From positions 1,763,803 to 1,827,802 of the forward strand of contig NW_019091378.1 of NCBI RefSeq assembly GCF_001949145.1: 64,000 bases of DNA, read 5' to 3'. Made by a program: the position numbers and the translations under genes. Below are positions 45,101-54,399 of the stretch, piece by piece. A model generated the notes under the pieces. It saw nothing but the letters and a program-made list of their open reading frames with translations, searched no databases and was not told where the DNA came from. The stretch comes from Acanthaster planci. Taxonomy: Eukaryota; Echinodermata; Asteroidea; Valvatida; Acanthasteridae. Position 1 is the stretch's first letter. The number at the start of each line of letters is the position of its first letter.

Positions 45101-48100
45101 TTACCAGCTACAAGTAGTTGAACTTTTGACCGGCTACAAGTAGTTGAACTTTTGTGCCGGCTACTCTTTTTCCAGTGTTAAAAAAATTAACCTTCCCTGA
45201 GCTACTAATATGGAAATTAAATTATTTTAGTAAAAAAAAATTTTTTTTTTTAAAATCCTAGTGCGTCAGGACTGTGTAGCATACATGTAGCTTTGTGAAG
45301 TACAAAGAGCCAACATGTCTCGCCGACTGGATCATAAATGACGGACTCTACTTTACGTGGCTCAAACTCTAGTGTGAGTTGATGTCATGTCGTACTGTAT
45401 GACCATACCATGCTCATACCCATATGTACATGTACTGGTACTGATTGTTCCTTATCTATGCCGAAGGAATCTGTATGAAGTCCAAACAAAAAAACTATCA
45501 TGCCCCTGAAAATTTCATAGGCCAAGAAAAAAAATAGCTCTGCTTCCGATTACATGCCTCTGAAAAATAGGATCAGTACATGGTGTGGGTTGGAAAAAAA
45601 CATGGGGGAGGGCAGTTTTTTGTGCTGAATGAATGGGAACGAAAGCTACATGTACTAAATATTGCCACAAAAAGTGATAAAAAGTGGCAATAATCAATAT
45701 AAAAATATCTACAGTTGACAATTCTTAAGAATTGTGGACAATTCACACCACTATGCACAATGCTACATGTACATGTAGTTAGCTAATCATAACAGCAAAC
45801 TAGCTAACAATTCCATATATGTGTGGTATGCGTGCATGGTGCATTTAGAGGAACGAGTGATGAACCATGCGCGGTGATAGATTTTTTGGAACACACTTGC
45901 TTGAAGTACGAGCAATACAACCTCAGATTAAATTCATGAACACAAAAAATAACAGATCAAGTTTCGCAAATTAACTTGAAAAATCTTCTCACAACCATGA
46001 CAACATTGATATTTTTTAGACGTGCATGTACATGTATAGCTGTGGAGCTACGTGCATGTATGATGTTGTGTAACAACGCTATTGTGGCTGGAGTTGCCGC
46101 ACTTCCATCCTGCCTTTTTTGACAATGGCGCCAAGTGGCAGGAACCAGTACAGCATTGCTTCAATGCACTACATGTGTTTTTACCACCACAATAGCAAAA
46201 CGCAAATAAGGACCTCGAGAAAGTAACAGAACTTTCTTTTCAAAAAGTGCAAATGTAAGTAGTGAAACATATACATGTAATTTCAAATGTTTTGACGTGA
46301 AAAAAAGTGGTTGCAAGCGTGATTTTGTGTGAAGACAGACAAGATTTGTTTTTAAATTTTGGGGTCCTTAAGTGAAAGCCACAGGTAAACTTGCTACCTT
46401 TTTTTTTCAGCATACCGGTGCATGTAGACACCATGAGAATTTAAAAGTAGGAATCACTTAAATCTGTAGAATACAGTGTATATGAAAATTACATGTATTA
46501 CATGTGTTAATTCTGCAAATCAATGACAAGACAGGCTTGTGTGGTTGGGTTCACACGTAGGTGTCAATATGGATGTGGATTGTGACCCACAATCTCACAA
46601 ATAACATTTTAAAACTAAAACACCTAAACATGAGCAATAAACTAACAACATGGGGAATTGCCCATAGTCTGCACATTTTCAGTGTTAAAAGAAAATTTTG
46701 AGTGGAAAATATTTTCCCCTAAAAATACATGTAAATGTAGACTATTTAATTTTACATGTATATGCACTGGTGTTGTTTAATAACACCAAACAACTGCTCC
46801 AATCTATTTTATAGTTTCACCTCTTTGCTGATACAGTGTACAAGCACAATTCTGCCACCAAGAATCACTTGATACATCTGCATGTACATTGTATGCTGAC
46901 GTACACATTACACAAGAGGAAACTGAAATGTATGTGTTTACTTCAGTGTTTTGTTTGTTTCTTGTAATGGCATGCCTGACACAAGCTTTGCTTTCAAGGT
47001 TTTGCCACCTCAAGTGGCCTCTTTATCTCATGCAATGTTAGTATGTGTATTTTGCCATGGGGGGAAATAAATGTAACGTACCAGTGATAGTAGGGTCTGA
47101 ATAAAGACTGATTTATTTGGTTTTGAAGTAAAAACAAAACAAAAATCAGCTGAAATATCTTTGAGTAGGATCTTTGAACCCCTAGTCTCAGATGCCAGGA
47201 AATGGTCTAGATTGCATCAAAGAGCGTCTACGGTACAAATTCTGGGGCCCTCGGGCCCTGGAGCACCCCCTCCCTTTAAGGGCTGGGACTCACTGCCGCC
47301 TACTTTCATCCATCTGCCTGCTACTCTGAAACACTTTGAAACCTTGTTGAGTAAATTGGGGACTACATGTAACTACTGAGATTATTCTAATTTCTGGATT
47401 CATGTAAAAGTATTCCCTTCAAAGAATCATGTGAAAGTTTCCTACTGCACAATCTTGTCACATAGTAGTAATAGTTTTCAGTTTTTCAAAAGGCAGCGGA
47501 TATTTACCTGTTGCCAGCAAATTTAACAAAATAATATTTACATGTAGCTGAGCACATGCGCAGTAACTGGGTTTATTTAGAGGGTACTTAAAATGCTTAC
47601 CATGACAAATCTTAGTCTGTTTCTGCACTGACATACCTGTAGTCATTGTGACCATTTTACAATTTTGGACCTTTTTTTCTTGGGAAACTCTTCCAGAGCC
47701 ACGAATCAGAATAAAAAAATGTTGTATGCCATAATTACATGCTGGAGTCAACTAAAAGACAACAAAACAAAATAGTCTTTAATTTTTAGGATGAAAGAAA
47801 AGTTGATGGCTGGGAATCGAACCCAGTACTTTATGTTCACTTTCAAGACAAACGCACTATTCAACTATGGTTGCAGCTTGAAATTCAATGGTAATTTAAT
47901 AAGCTTTACAGGCTTACTTGTGTATACACATCAAAGACAGCACTGTGTACTTGTACACGTAGCAGCTATATTTCATTTAGTTAAGTTTGGCCCACGACAG
48001 CTAAATATCCACTGTCTTTCAAAAAGGAGAAACTTCGCTTGTGATGATCTCACAAGCTGTTTTTCTTCAAAATCCTCATGACTGTCCCTTTATGAAAATT

Positions 48101-48779
48101 GTGATGATTCAAGGTGTCAGGTTAGTGCTGTGATGTAAACAAACTTTTTACGACCAAGGTTGGAATTCTACTCAGACCAAGACATGCCTTGAATGTTTCA
48201 AACACACTTTGTTTCCTCTGCTCTCAAGAGTTTTTTTTATATTTTCAAGGCTTACAAGCCCACATACCCATGCCACTGTTCACTTGAATATCTGAGGGAC
48301 ATGTAAGGACATAATGCACACATACCATGTTAACAGCAACACTGCAATTCAGGGTTGCATATAATTATATGCACAGGGTACATGTATGTGGTTTTGAAAA
48401 GACCAGTAACTGACAATTGTAGGTGTTCAACAAATGTTTCTGAAGAATGACAATTATAACACACAGCCCAGAAATGAGTGCTGATGTACAGTACCGTATG
48501 TGTGTGCACCCAAGAAAAAACACACTCACACGTAACATCAAAAAATATGAAAGAACATTTATTAGGATGTAAAACCTTACCGGTGCAGAAGCTATGTCCA
48601 CAGGTCAAGATGCGAGGCACAGCATCACCATGACATGAAAACTGGTGGTAGCAAACGGTGCACAGGCGGCCACGCTGTTCATCAAAGACAGACGCCATAT
48701 TGACAAAGCTGACTACAGCATCAGGGTAATTTCCTTTTGCACTGCTGCATGCGTACGCTACATTTGCCTCGTCCTGGAA
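32579..48779 (-). CDS. RING/B-box/coiled-coil protein with SIM and C-terminal Cys-rich fingers (whole gene)
   Basis: Twelve exons join in consistent phase to give 815 residues from the ATG at 48696-48698. Order: C3HC4 RING (C13, C16, C33, H35, C38, C41, C56, C59); B-box type 2 (C106, H109, C118, D121, C126, C129, H135, H138); helical, coiled-coil-like region (about 153-266); disordered acidic and Ser-rich region with a SUMO-interacting-like motif (DVIIICDD, 376-383) and an SSSSDEDD patch (475-482); Cys-rich segment (C621-C648); His/Gln-rich linker; RanBP2-like finger (W728, C730, C733, N737, C746, C749); acidic tail. RING plus B-box plus coiled coil is the TRIM/RBCC plan, so ubiquitin E3 activity is likely. 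The SIM and possible ubiquitin- or RNA-binding finger suggest it acts on modified partners. I could not match it to a named TRIM; no SPRY, NHL or ARF domain is present. Confidence 0.88.
33190..34330. other. Intron of the RING/B-box gene
   Basis: AT-rich intron. The only oddity is a block at 33525-33570 with a small imperfect palindrome (CACACCCTCAGGGCAAATGA / CACCTGAGGGCG). Confidence 0.6.
34331..34436 (-). CDS. RING/B-box gene exon 11 (basic linker)
   Basis: The acceptor tattgtccag and donor CAGCG|gtgagc bound 106 bases. In phase it encodes EVEERRDEGDPWEVNATLSP, then RRLRRQGHSSSQHQ. The basic RRLRR cluster could be a nuclear localisation signal. Confidence 0.75.
35003..35374 (-). CDS. RING/B-box gene exon 10 (acidic, Ser-rich)
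   Basis: The acceptor cctttctgtag and donor AGAG|gtaatt bound 372 bases (two, then 123 codons, then one). It includes HSSSSDEDDNHYLSVSELSD, an acidic patch with several CK2-type Ser-x-x-Asp/Glu sites. The rest is a low-complexity stretch (STAAVSTSTQPAE) predicted to be disordered. Confidence 0.85.
36527..36783 (-). CDS. RING/B-box gene exon 9 (SUMO-interacting motif)
   Basis: The acceptor gtgtgtccgtcag and donor AATCTAA|gtaagc bound 257 bases in phase. Near the start, SSSDVIIICDDMDLE is a classical SIM: four aliphatic residues followed by acids and preceded by serines. After it come QQQPQQH and Cys/Ser-rich low complexity (ACCCQASSQHTCASSSS). Confidence 0.85.
38181..38293 (-). CDS. RING/B-box gene exon 8
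   Basis: The acceptor ccaacttgtgcag and donor ACTAG|gtactt bound 113 bases: 37 codons plus two bases of a split Arg. The peptide ITSVSETVGSTSNADK...EHIEWPAEMEVSGRNT is acidic and has no known domain. The split codon is completed by the next exon at 36783. Confidence 0.78.
38941..39135 (-). CDS. RING/B-box gene exon 7
   Basis: A strong acceptor (ttcccttcatcag) and donor (ACTACT|gtaagt) enclose 65 codons in phase 0: TDFQSLSSSIEERDLRPCTK...TNESVASASTT. This is a linker after the coiled-coil region, with no recognised domain. Confidence 0.82.
39377..39482 (-). CDS. RING/B-box gene exon 6 (coiled-coil part)
   Basis: The acceptor gtactgtcag and donor CTGGAG|gtatac bound one base plus 35 codons. 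KLHELISKVDQLSALCQSIL and ELVQQKTKLE are amphipathic helical sequences that continue the coiled coil of the preceding exon. Confidence 0.85.
40495..40631 (-). CDS. RING/B-box gene exon 5 (coiled-coil part)
   Basis: The acceptor tgtgttggtag and donor AAGAG|gtaggg bound 45 codons plus two bases. EDRLMYEVTRHFEMLRRKLY, then QRENQVKILLRNRISAK, shows heptad spacing and high charge, as in the BBC/coiled-coil region of TRIM proteins, where it drives dimerisation. Confidence 0.85.
41881..42004. repeat. Dispersed repeat shared with 62470-62602
   Basis: CTTCCATCCAAACGGAC, TCCCTAGCC, GTGCCGTCT and AAGGGGCGCGACGTCACA correspond in order to words in the copy at 62470. It lies within an intron. Its class is unknown, and the window holds only these two copies. 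Confidence 0.65.
42265..42350 (+). repeat. tRNA-like sequence (tRNA-derived SINE or pseudogene)
   Basis: GACCAA and TTGGTC pair at the ends. TTTACTCAGTTGGTAAAGCA resembles an A-box/D-arm, GCACC/GGTGC could form an anticodon stem with GTA in the loop, and AAGTTCAACTCC is B-box-like. The loop sizes are wrong for a working tRNA. It lies in an intron. Confidence 0.4.
43386..43484 (-). CDS. RING/B-box gene exon 4
   Basis: The acceptor ctgtttacag and donor ATTAAG|gtacat enclose 33 codons in phase 0: TIRSFIERLGNQKDSMVAVS, then QAVTDTAGAVQIK. It is helical and begins the region after the B-box. Confidence 0.82.
43850..44002 (-). CDS. RING/B-box gene exon 3: B-box type 2
   Basis: The acceptor ctgccttgccag is followed by another usable CAG, so the exon may start at 43999 instead. 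The donor is CGCAAG|gtcagc. It encodes PLCADHDNEPMKVFCIQDDQ and LICIYCQVYGSHQGHQC. C-x2-H-x8-C-x2-D-x4-C-x2-C-x5-H-x2-H is a canonical B-box 2 zinc-binding set, complete in all eight ligands. Confidence 0.95.
44330..44514 (-). CDS. RING/B-box gene exon 2: second half of RING
   Basis: The acceptor gtctattccag and donor AATCAA|gtgagt bound two bases plus 61 codons. CLSRLLGQLAHGHIRCPTCK supplies the last Cys ligands of the RING. LSKNFGVLEILESIDEG follows, resembling the short helix after many TRIM RING domains (for example the KNFALLELLE-type segment of TRIM23). Confidence 0.93.
45024..45168. repeat. 26-bp tandem repeat, about 5.5 copies
   Basis: Units of GACCGGCTACAAGTAGTTGA plus ACTTTT start at 45024, 45050, 45076, 45102 and 45128, with a partial sixth unit after 45154. 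Copies differ at few positions (CCGG/CCAG, ACTTTT/ACATTT), so the array is young. It lies in the long intron between RING/B-box exons 1 and 2. Confidence 0.92.
45828..46204. repeat. Dispersed repeat, copy of the later part of 14986-15915
   Basis: Shares GATGAACCATGCGC-like, GTACGAGCAATACAACCTCA, ATTAAATTC and GGCAGGAACCAGTACAGCAT with 15545-15880 in the same order. No coding content. It sits in the long intron. Confidence 0.65.
47802..47875 (-). repeat. tRNA-like sequence (pseudogene or SINE head)
   Basis: On the minus strand a perfect T-arm (CTGGG/CCCAG around TTCGATT) contains the B-box GGTTCGATTCC, read from 47813-47823. A weak A-box (TAGTTGAATAGTG) and a GTTTGTCTTGAAAGTGAAC anticodon-arm-like segment precede it, and a T4 run follows. 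The acceptor strand CCATCAA has no full partner, so it is probably not functional. Confidence 0.4.
48581..48779 (-). CDS. RING/B-box gene first coding exon: first half of RING
   Basis: A strong acceptor (ttcttgtttcacag) starts the exon at 48779 and the donor is ACCG|gtaagg. The chosen ATG (48696-48698) has a good context (caatATGG) and opens MASVFDEQRGRLCTVCYHQF with the first RING cysteines. CGHSFC follows. The frame is also open upstream to the acceptor (FQDEANVAYACSS), so either 48699-48779 is 5' UTR or the protein has further N-terminal exons that I did not find. Confidence 0.9.
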
Positions 48780-48799
48780 CTGTGAAACAAGAAAAACTT

Positions 48800-50740
48800 G
48801 CTTTCATAAAAACACCAGAATAAATGTGGAAATACCAGTGGGCCTTTGTATATTCACTTTTATTCCATGAAGCAACAGAAAAAAAAATCAGAAATGTTCA
48901 TCACTGGCTAGTTATCATCCGGCACAGTCTTTATTTAAGGCTTTACATGTTTATGTTGAGAAAGTTGAGCATAAAATAGACTTGGAAACCTTGTGTGAAC
49001 AGTCGGTTAGTTACAGAGTACACTGCTGCAGTATTTCACTTACTTACATTAGGTGTATGTACAGTTTATACATAAAAGCTATCACACACTGGACATCGTG
49101 CTACATGTATGTGAAAGTACATGTAATTGGCAATATGTCCCTCTTCTCTCATGCTACAGGTACTGGTATGCTCGCTATTGTGCAATACAACCACATGTAC
49201 ATGTACTATACATGTACAGTACATGTTTGTCAAGTGCAATTTCCTTTTAGATTTTAGACCACCTCCCTTGGGAAGATTATCTGACCAAGATGTCCATGAG
49301 GTGATTCATATTACATGTAGGTCACGACTGCCCTCCCTCACTGGAGAGACCATGCCCAGGACTGATATCTAACCCCCTCAGTCTACAATAACCCTCACTG
49401 GTTGGAGGATTATCCTCACTGGTTGATTCCAAGCACCTTTTTGATGTAACTGTTTAATTTTATCATTACAGCATGGTCTCTATGAATTATTGCTAGGAAA
49501 AACCTATCATGATTCCTGTGGATAAGGAAAAGTACAACTTCCTCATTTACAAATGGCATTTTTTTCGGAGACTTTGTTGGGTTCTTGCTGTAGTTCAAGA
49601 GTTGTTACAATTTTTTAATCTTGTCACTATCAAGCAAAATTTTTTTGCTGAGAAAATCTTGTTTGCCTATTTTGGATTAAGAAGGTCAAGTTCACATGTG
49701 ATTGAATAGGAACTTACCAGTGCATTGAAAAATAGCCACGTTTACGTATGCTTCACCAGTTTCGTGATAAGGCAAATATCTCAGTTGTTTGAAGACCTTA
49801 AATAATTAAGCACTCAACTGTAATAACCCATTCAAATTCATTTACATTCCTAAAAGCCTGTTCTAATTTTTTAAAGGTGTTTTACTTATTTTTCGCAACT
49901 CCTAACTGCACTTCCGCATATATTGCTTCAATGGCTTCCGTGTTGCCAGTCCCTAAAGACCAACGGCAGATTGCCTCTAGGCAGCAGTTACCAGTAAAAC
50001 ATTAATTCTTAGAAGTCTTAAAAGTCTAGAAACACATACAAAACCACCAGACATTAATTTCCAAGGAATTGAAGGAGCTTAGAATACGAGCAGAATTCCG
50101 TGTTTTGTTGATTTATTGAAAATGTCAAACATGAATCAGCAATGCATTACTGATGCATTATAATGAAACTTTACACATCTCATTCTTTCTTTAAGCTGCC
50201 TTTACTTCTTTAAATGGTCCAGATTTCCTGTGTTTGTAGCCATTTTCAGAGATCTCAACCACAGCTGTATGGATAGAAAACCTTAATAATGGAACTGTGT
50301 AATGGCTTGTTGCTCAGCTGCATTTAATGAGGGTCAAAGAGGACTTAAACCATAAAAAATTTGAACATAAAAAATGAAACTTTACTGTGAGTTCTATTAC
50401 ATGAACAAAACCTTAGGGGGTAAATTCTGTGTTTAAAACAATTCCTTTTGGAAAAAATTCTTTTTGAAACAACTTTTTTTCAAAGTTTTATGATGATGCA
50501 CTTCAGCAAGGTAGACACATGCAAAATACATTGTAGCTACATGTACCTGTACCTGGTGTCGTGGACAGGGTAACATTTGTTTGGAATGTTAACACCTAAA
50601 CACTATTTTCTAGTCTTACATTTTATATCAAATAATTTGAAAACATGAAATAAAACTTTGCAGCCTCATAAAATGTCATTCATCATTAAGTGCTTCAACT
50701 CGTTATGACTTATTTTGAATTCTTTCCTTGCAGTCATCTG
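48800..50740. other. No gene seen; intron or 5' flank of the RING/B-box gene
   Basis: AT-rich, with a cluster of TACATGTA palindromes at 49190-49225. The open frames here overlap on both strands and lack motifs. A 5' non-coding exon of the RING/B-box gene may lie here but is not visible by consensus alone. Confidence 0.4.
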
Positions 50741-51236
50741 TCATCCTTGAAATTCCAACGCCGGTATCTCGGCTGGCATCTCTGTAATTGCTCCAACTGG
50801 AAAAAATAAATATACGACTATCAAAAGGTTGTAAAAATAATGATTGGCAGGCTTCTCCATATTTACAGATTTACAAAGGTATTCCTCATCTAATGTGTCA
50901 GAATCGCTTCAATTCAAATTAATAAGAATAGTTCTTTTGATCGTTATTGTTGTTTAACGTTAAGTGTAAATGCTGCCCGTAAATTACAGATGTTAGTAGG
51001 TATCTAAAATTCACCACACACATACAAAAATGCAGTGTGTTTTGCAGGGTCTCAAAACTGATTTTGACCAAGAAACTCTTCATTTCACCTTTTAATATTT
51101 CCAAACATGATTTAGCTGCCACAACAACCATGACAACGATATCACCCAGAACCAGGTACTGCCAAGGTAGTGAAATGTGGCCTCCAGCATGTCCATTGTC
51201 CAGAGCTGTGAATGTGGGCTTGTACGGTGACGTCAT
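50741..51236 (-). CDS. Candidate two-exon gene for a 67-residue membrane protein
   Basis: Exon 1 (51089-51236) opens MTSPYKPTFTALDNGHAGGH, then ISLPWQYLVLGDIVVMVVVA and AKSCLEILK, with one hydrophobic segment long enough to span a membrane. Its donor is AAAG|gtgaaa. Exon 2 (50741-50796) follows a very strong acceptor (ttattttttccag). The leftover base makes a Val codon and the frame continues GAITEMPAEIPALEFQG to TGA. The two phases agree. Exon 2 is open in all three frames, so the C-terminus is uncertain. I do not recognise the family. The start codon sits in a TGACGTCA palindrome with GC-rich DNA just upstream, so this may be a CpG promoter region. Confidence 0.45.
51228..51235. promoter_or_regulatory. 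CRE palindrome TGACGTCA at the candidate start codon
   Basis: A full 8-bp cAMP-response-element consensus overlaps the minus-strand ATG of the candidate 67-residue gene. The 100 bp upstream (51240-51340) are the most GC- and CpG-rich part of this region. It may be a promoter-proximal ATF/CREB site or chance. Confidence 0.3.
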
Positions 51237-51429
51237 GGAGGAATCTGTCAGTCAGTGGGTGCGGACCCCAAGCTTGGCTCAACGGCAGCCCACCACACGG
51301 CGGCCGGCCGCAGTTTCGCGACTGGGGCCTGTGTCAGCTTTCTTCCCACGGGTGTCAGCTTTCAGGCATGGTAGCCATGGAGTGATTCCAATGTTTCTGA
51401 TCTCCGATGGAAACAAATAAGCCCACAAT

Positions 51430-53440
51430 CTCACATTTTACAAAACCTTCAGCATTAGCTCCAAACCAGAGAATTCTGCAACTTTTCATGACACGGTACA
51501 CAGCGTGTCACGTGCAATTTGAGATCAAAATGTCACCCAAAATATGATATTCATGGGTGAGTTTTCATGGCTAAAAAATTTTAGCTGTCTTCCCATAGTA
51601 AAAATAATTGAACACTGCACCCTCGTTCACCAAATTTAAGAAGGTAGATTTCTGTAAAAAAATATGGTTTAAAAAACATATCCTCAATGTATGATTTTAT
51701 TCAAAACATGTCAAAAATTTGACCTTTCATAAATTCACTTTGCAAAGGAATATTTCGCTCGTTTGAAAAATATTTATCATTCTCATGAATTCATCTTAGC
51801 AACTGGGGTGACTACAAGTACGTGTAGAAACCGTCAGATATAATGTTGTCTAAGGAAAGAGAGGATGTAATTGGAGAGTCGTCTCCAGTTTATCCCGAAA
51901 GGTATTGAAAATTAATATTCATAAGCGATAATGAGTAGTGCCACTTTCAATTTTTTCACACATGCAAAAATGCACTTACGAGTGTGGCCATTGGTGATCA
52001 CAGGGAATACACTAAGGGCTGTGTAAAATTCGTGTAGAAAATGCATGGTAAAAGAAAGGTAAAGTAAAATTCCATGCGAAACACATTGTTGAAAACAGTT
52101 GTAATCCATTTAAACTAAATCTTTAACAATACAAGTACTTTATGGATCCACTCTTGTGAAGTCTTTCACTGTATTAATCGAATAACAGTGTACCAGCTTT
52201 TTCTGAAATTATGTAAAGGACTGGTAACTGGAACAAAATCCATCAATGTATAAATTACGTTTTATTACTATGTACTGTATGCACTACCATGAAAACTTGG
52301 CTGGGGAGGAACCGAAGGACAGCAGAAATCTCTGAGGTTCACTCATCATCATGCGCCGGTGCGAATTACATTGTACAATGCAAGACAAAACGATGTAAGC
52401 ACTGCCAGATCAGGATGAGATTAATACACATGCAGTATGCCTGACAAGCAGAAACATTATTCATTAACTACGTGTATGTGATATTACATGTATTTGAGAT
52501 GCCTTTTCTCATCTGCATTGTTAGGGGCTTAAATCATCAGTGCCGATTCATTTTGTGTGTTAAGAATGCAGACATGAAATTAAAAATATTGTGGAAATTT
52601 ACACAAAGCTTTGGTGTTCATTTTCAGGGATTATTAGGAGGTACAGTACCAGAATCATATCATGGTTTTTCTGTTTGACAGTCTACTCCACCCTCCAATT
52701 AGAAGTTAACAAGCTTGTTTTCTAGGGTTACATTGGGAACTAGTTACTCAACATCCAGTACCAAGTAAAGCTGATAAATAAGCCTACTGTCCTGTCCAGA
52801 AAATATGTATAATATTTCCATGCATTGTCGCTGTTGGTATGAACGGTATAAAAACAGAAAATAAAATAAATCCCATTAATTATAAAGGCATTGAGCTGGT
52901 GCGCATTGATACTGCGATTATATTCCTTGTTAGTGCAAAATGACATTTGAGAGGGCACCTTCTGTGGTACCCTGGACAGTCAGTGGCCGAGTGCACAAGG
53001 TAACGTATAGGGCCAGCCAAACCTCCGTTTAGAATGCATGTTAGTGAAATCTGGAACATTTCTCCGTTTCTAAAAAATCAAGAATTTCAGTAATGAATTC
53101 CACAGCCCACAGTGTTTTTTTCTTTGGCCCCAAAACTGCTATTTTAGACCTTGGATCCGGGTAGCAGTTCCAGAGTGTGCAGTCTTGTGTATTAGCCTCA
53201 TAGCACAGGTACGTACGATGCTTGTCAAGCCCCCTCCCGAAGACAAACGCACAATACGGGTATGGAGCGATTCTTCAATTCTAAAACAATACTGAATTTC
53301 TGTCACAGTCGTTTAGTGATTATAAGCACTTGCAAATTGTTCTCTTCACCGATGCACCATACATGTTATGCATTGTGCATGGTTGTAAACCATGGTTTGG
53401 CTTCATATGTGTGATTGCATAATATAGCTTAGGATCCGGA
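51430..53440. other. Intergenic, no gene seen
   Basis: AT-rich DNA. The frames at 51912-52958 overlap and have no motif. No repeat unit was recognised. Confidence 0.4.
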
Positions 53441-53447
53441 ATGGTCT

Positions 53448-53574
53448 TGCCATGGCTGAGGTCCACAAATAGGGCTGTAGTAGCTCTCTTTTACAATCTG
53501 TCTCTTATCTGTCGCCAGAGACAGATTGTAAAAGAGAGCCACTATAGCCCTATTTGTGGGGCTAGCCATGGCCA
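53448..53574. mobile_element. Foldback element, 58-bp arms
   Basis: The left arm (53448-53505) and right arm (53517-53574) pair almost completely around an 11-base loop (tatctgtcgcc). The arms contain AGGGCTGTAGTAGCTCTCTT and its complement. A one-armed relative lies at 28567-28628, so it is a mobile family. Confidence 0.85.
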
Positions 53575-53617
53575 TACACTGTGCGCAAATTAAACCTGGC
53601 CCTAGCAGCCTAGGCCC

Positions 53618-54359
53618 TAGCCCCACTAGTGTGGCACTGACTCCCGATCCATCCTTAGCCACACATCCGTATGCGCAATTTCATGTCGGCGTACTGAACA
53701 TTTTCAGCGCACCCACTTATCATGGTGGGCGCAATTTCTTTTGACACGAACATGATCCTTGACCTTTCTGTTTTCCAAAACCATTTACTGAATGATTTCA
53801 CTCACGTTATTCAAGTATTTTCCAGTCTTTTTGCATTTATCCATTCAATGTAACGGGCTCGCTCTCTCAGTCGCCATCTTCAAAATAAGACTGTTGAACA
53901 ATACGTCACTTGACCCCTCATCGACTCGACGGCTGATCCATGTCAAATATGTAATAAACAGACTGGGTGATAAGATACTACATGTACCAATGGGCACTTC
54001 CAAAACTTTGGCAGCAGTTTAGATGTCTTGACATGGAAGAGCCGTCGAGACGAGAGGTCAAGTGACGTAATGTTCAACAATCTTATTTTAAAGATGGCGA
54101 CTGTGAGAGCGAGCCCGTTACATTGAATGGATAAGGCAAATAGACTGGAAAATACCAGAATAATGTGAGTGAAATCATTCAATAAATGGTTTTTAGAAAG
54201 CAGAAAGGTCAAGAATCACGTTCGTGTGCAAAAGAAATTGCGCCCACGATGATAAGTGGGTGCGCTGAAATGTTCAATACGTCGCCACGAAATTGCGCAT
54301 ATGGATGTGTGGCTAAGGATGGATCCGGAGTGAGACTCCGGGCCACAATAGTGGGGCTA
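53618..54359. mobile_element. Large inverted repeat, arms of about 330 bp
   Basis: The left arm (53618-53946) and right arm (54028-54359) are diverged reverse complements. Matches include TAGCCCCACTA-TGTGG at the outer ends, CCATCCTTAGCCACACATCC, GCGCACCCACTTATCAT, CATTCAATGTAACGGGCTCG, and GTCACTTGACC near the centre. The spacer is about 80 bp. It has no coding capacity. It directly abuts the foldback at 53448-53574, so the two may form one compound element. Confidence 0.85.
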
Positions 54360-54399
54360 ACCATATGCTTGCCGACAACGTATGGTTGACCCATGTTAT

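Noticed and set aside
45024-45168. CRISPR-like array
   Set aside because: The repeats are directly adjacent with no spacers, and the genome is eukaryotic. It is a minisatellite.
32579-48779. Identity with TRIM2 (a neighbour of FBXW7 in human) or TRIM23
   Set aside because: No NHL, filamin or ARF domain is present. Only the RING-to-helix segment resembles TRIM23, which is too little for a name.
51089-51236. Joining the small membrane-protein exon to the RING/B-box exon at 48779 as an N-terminal extension
   Set aside because: The phases do not fit: the join gives a stop after about 20 codons, whereas the exon at 50796 fits in phase.
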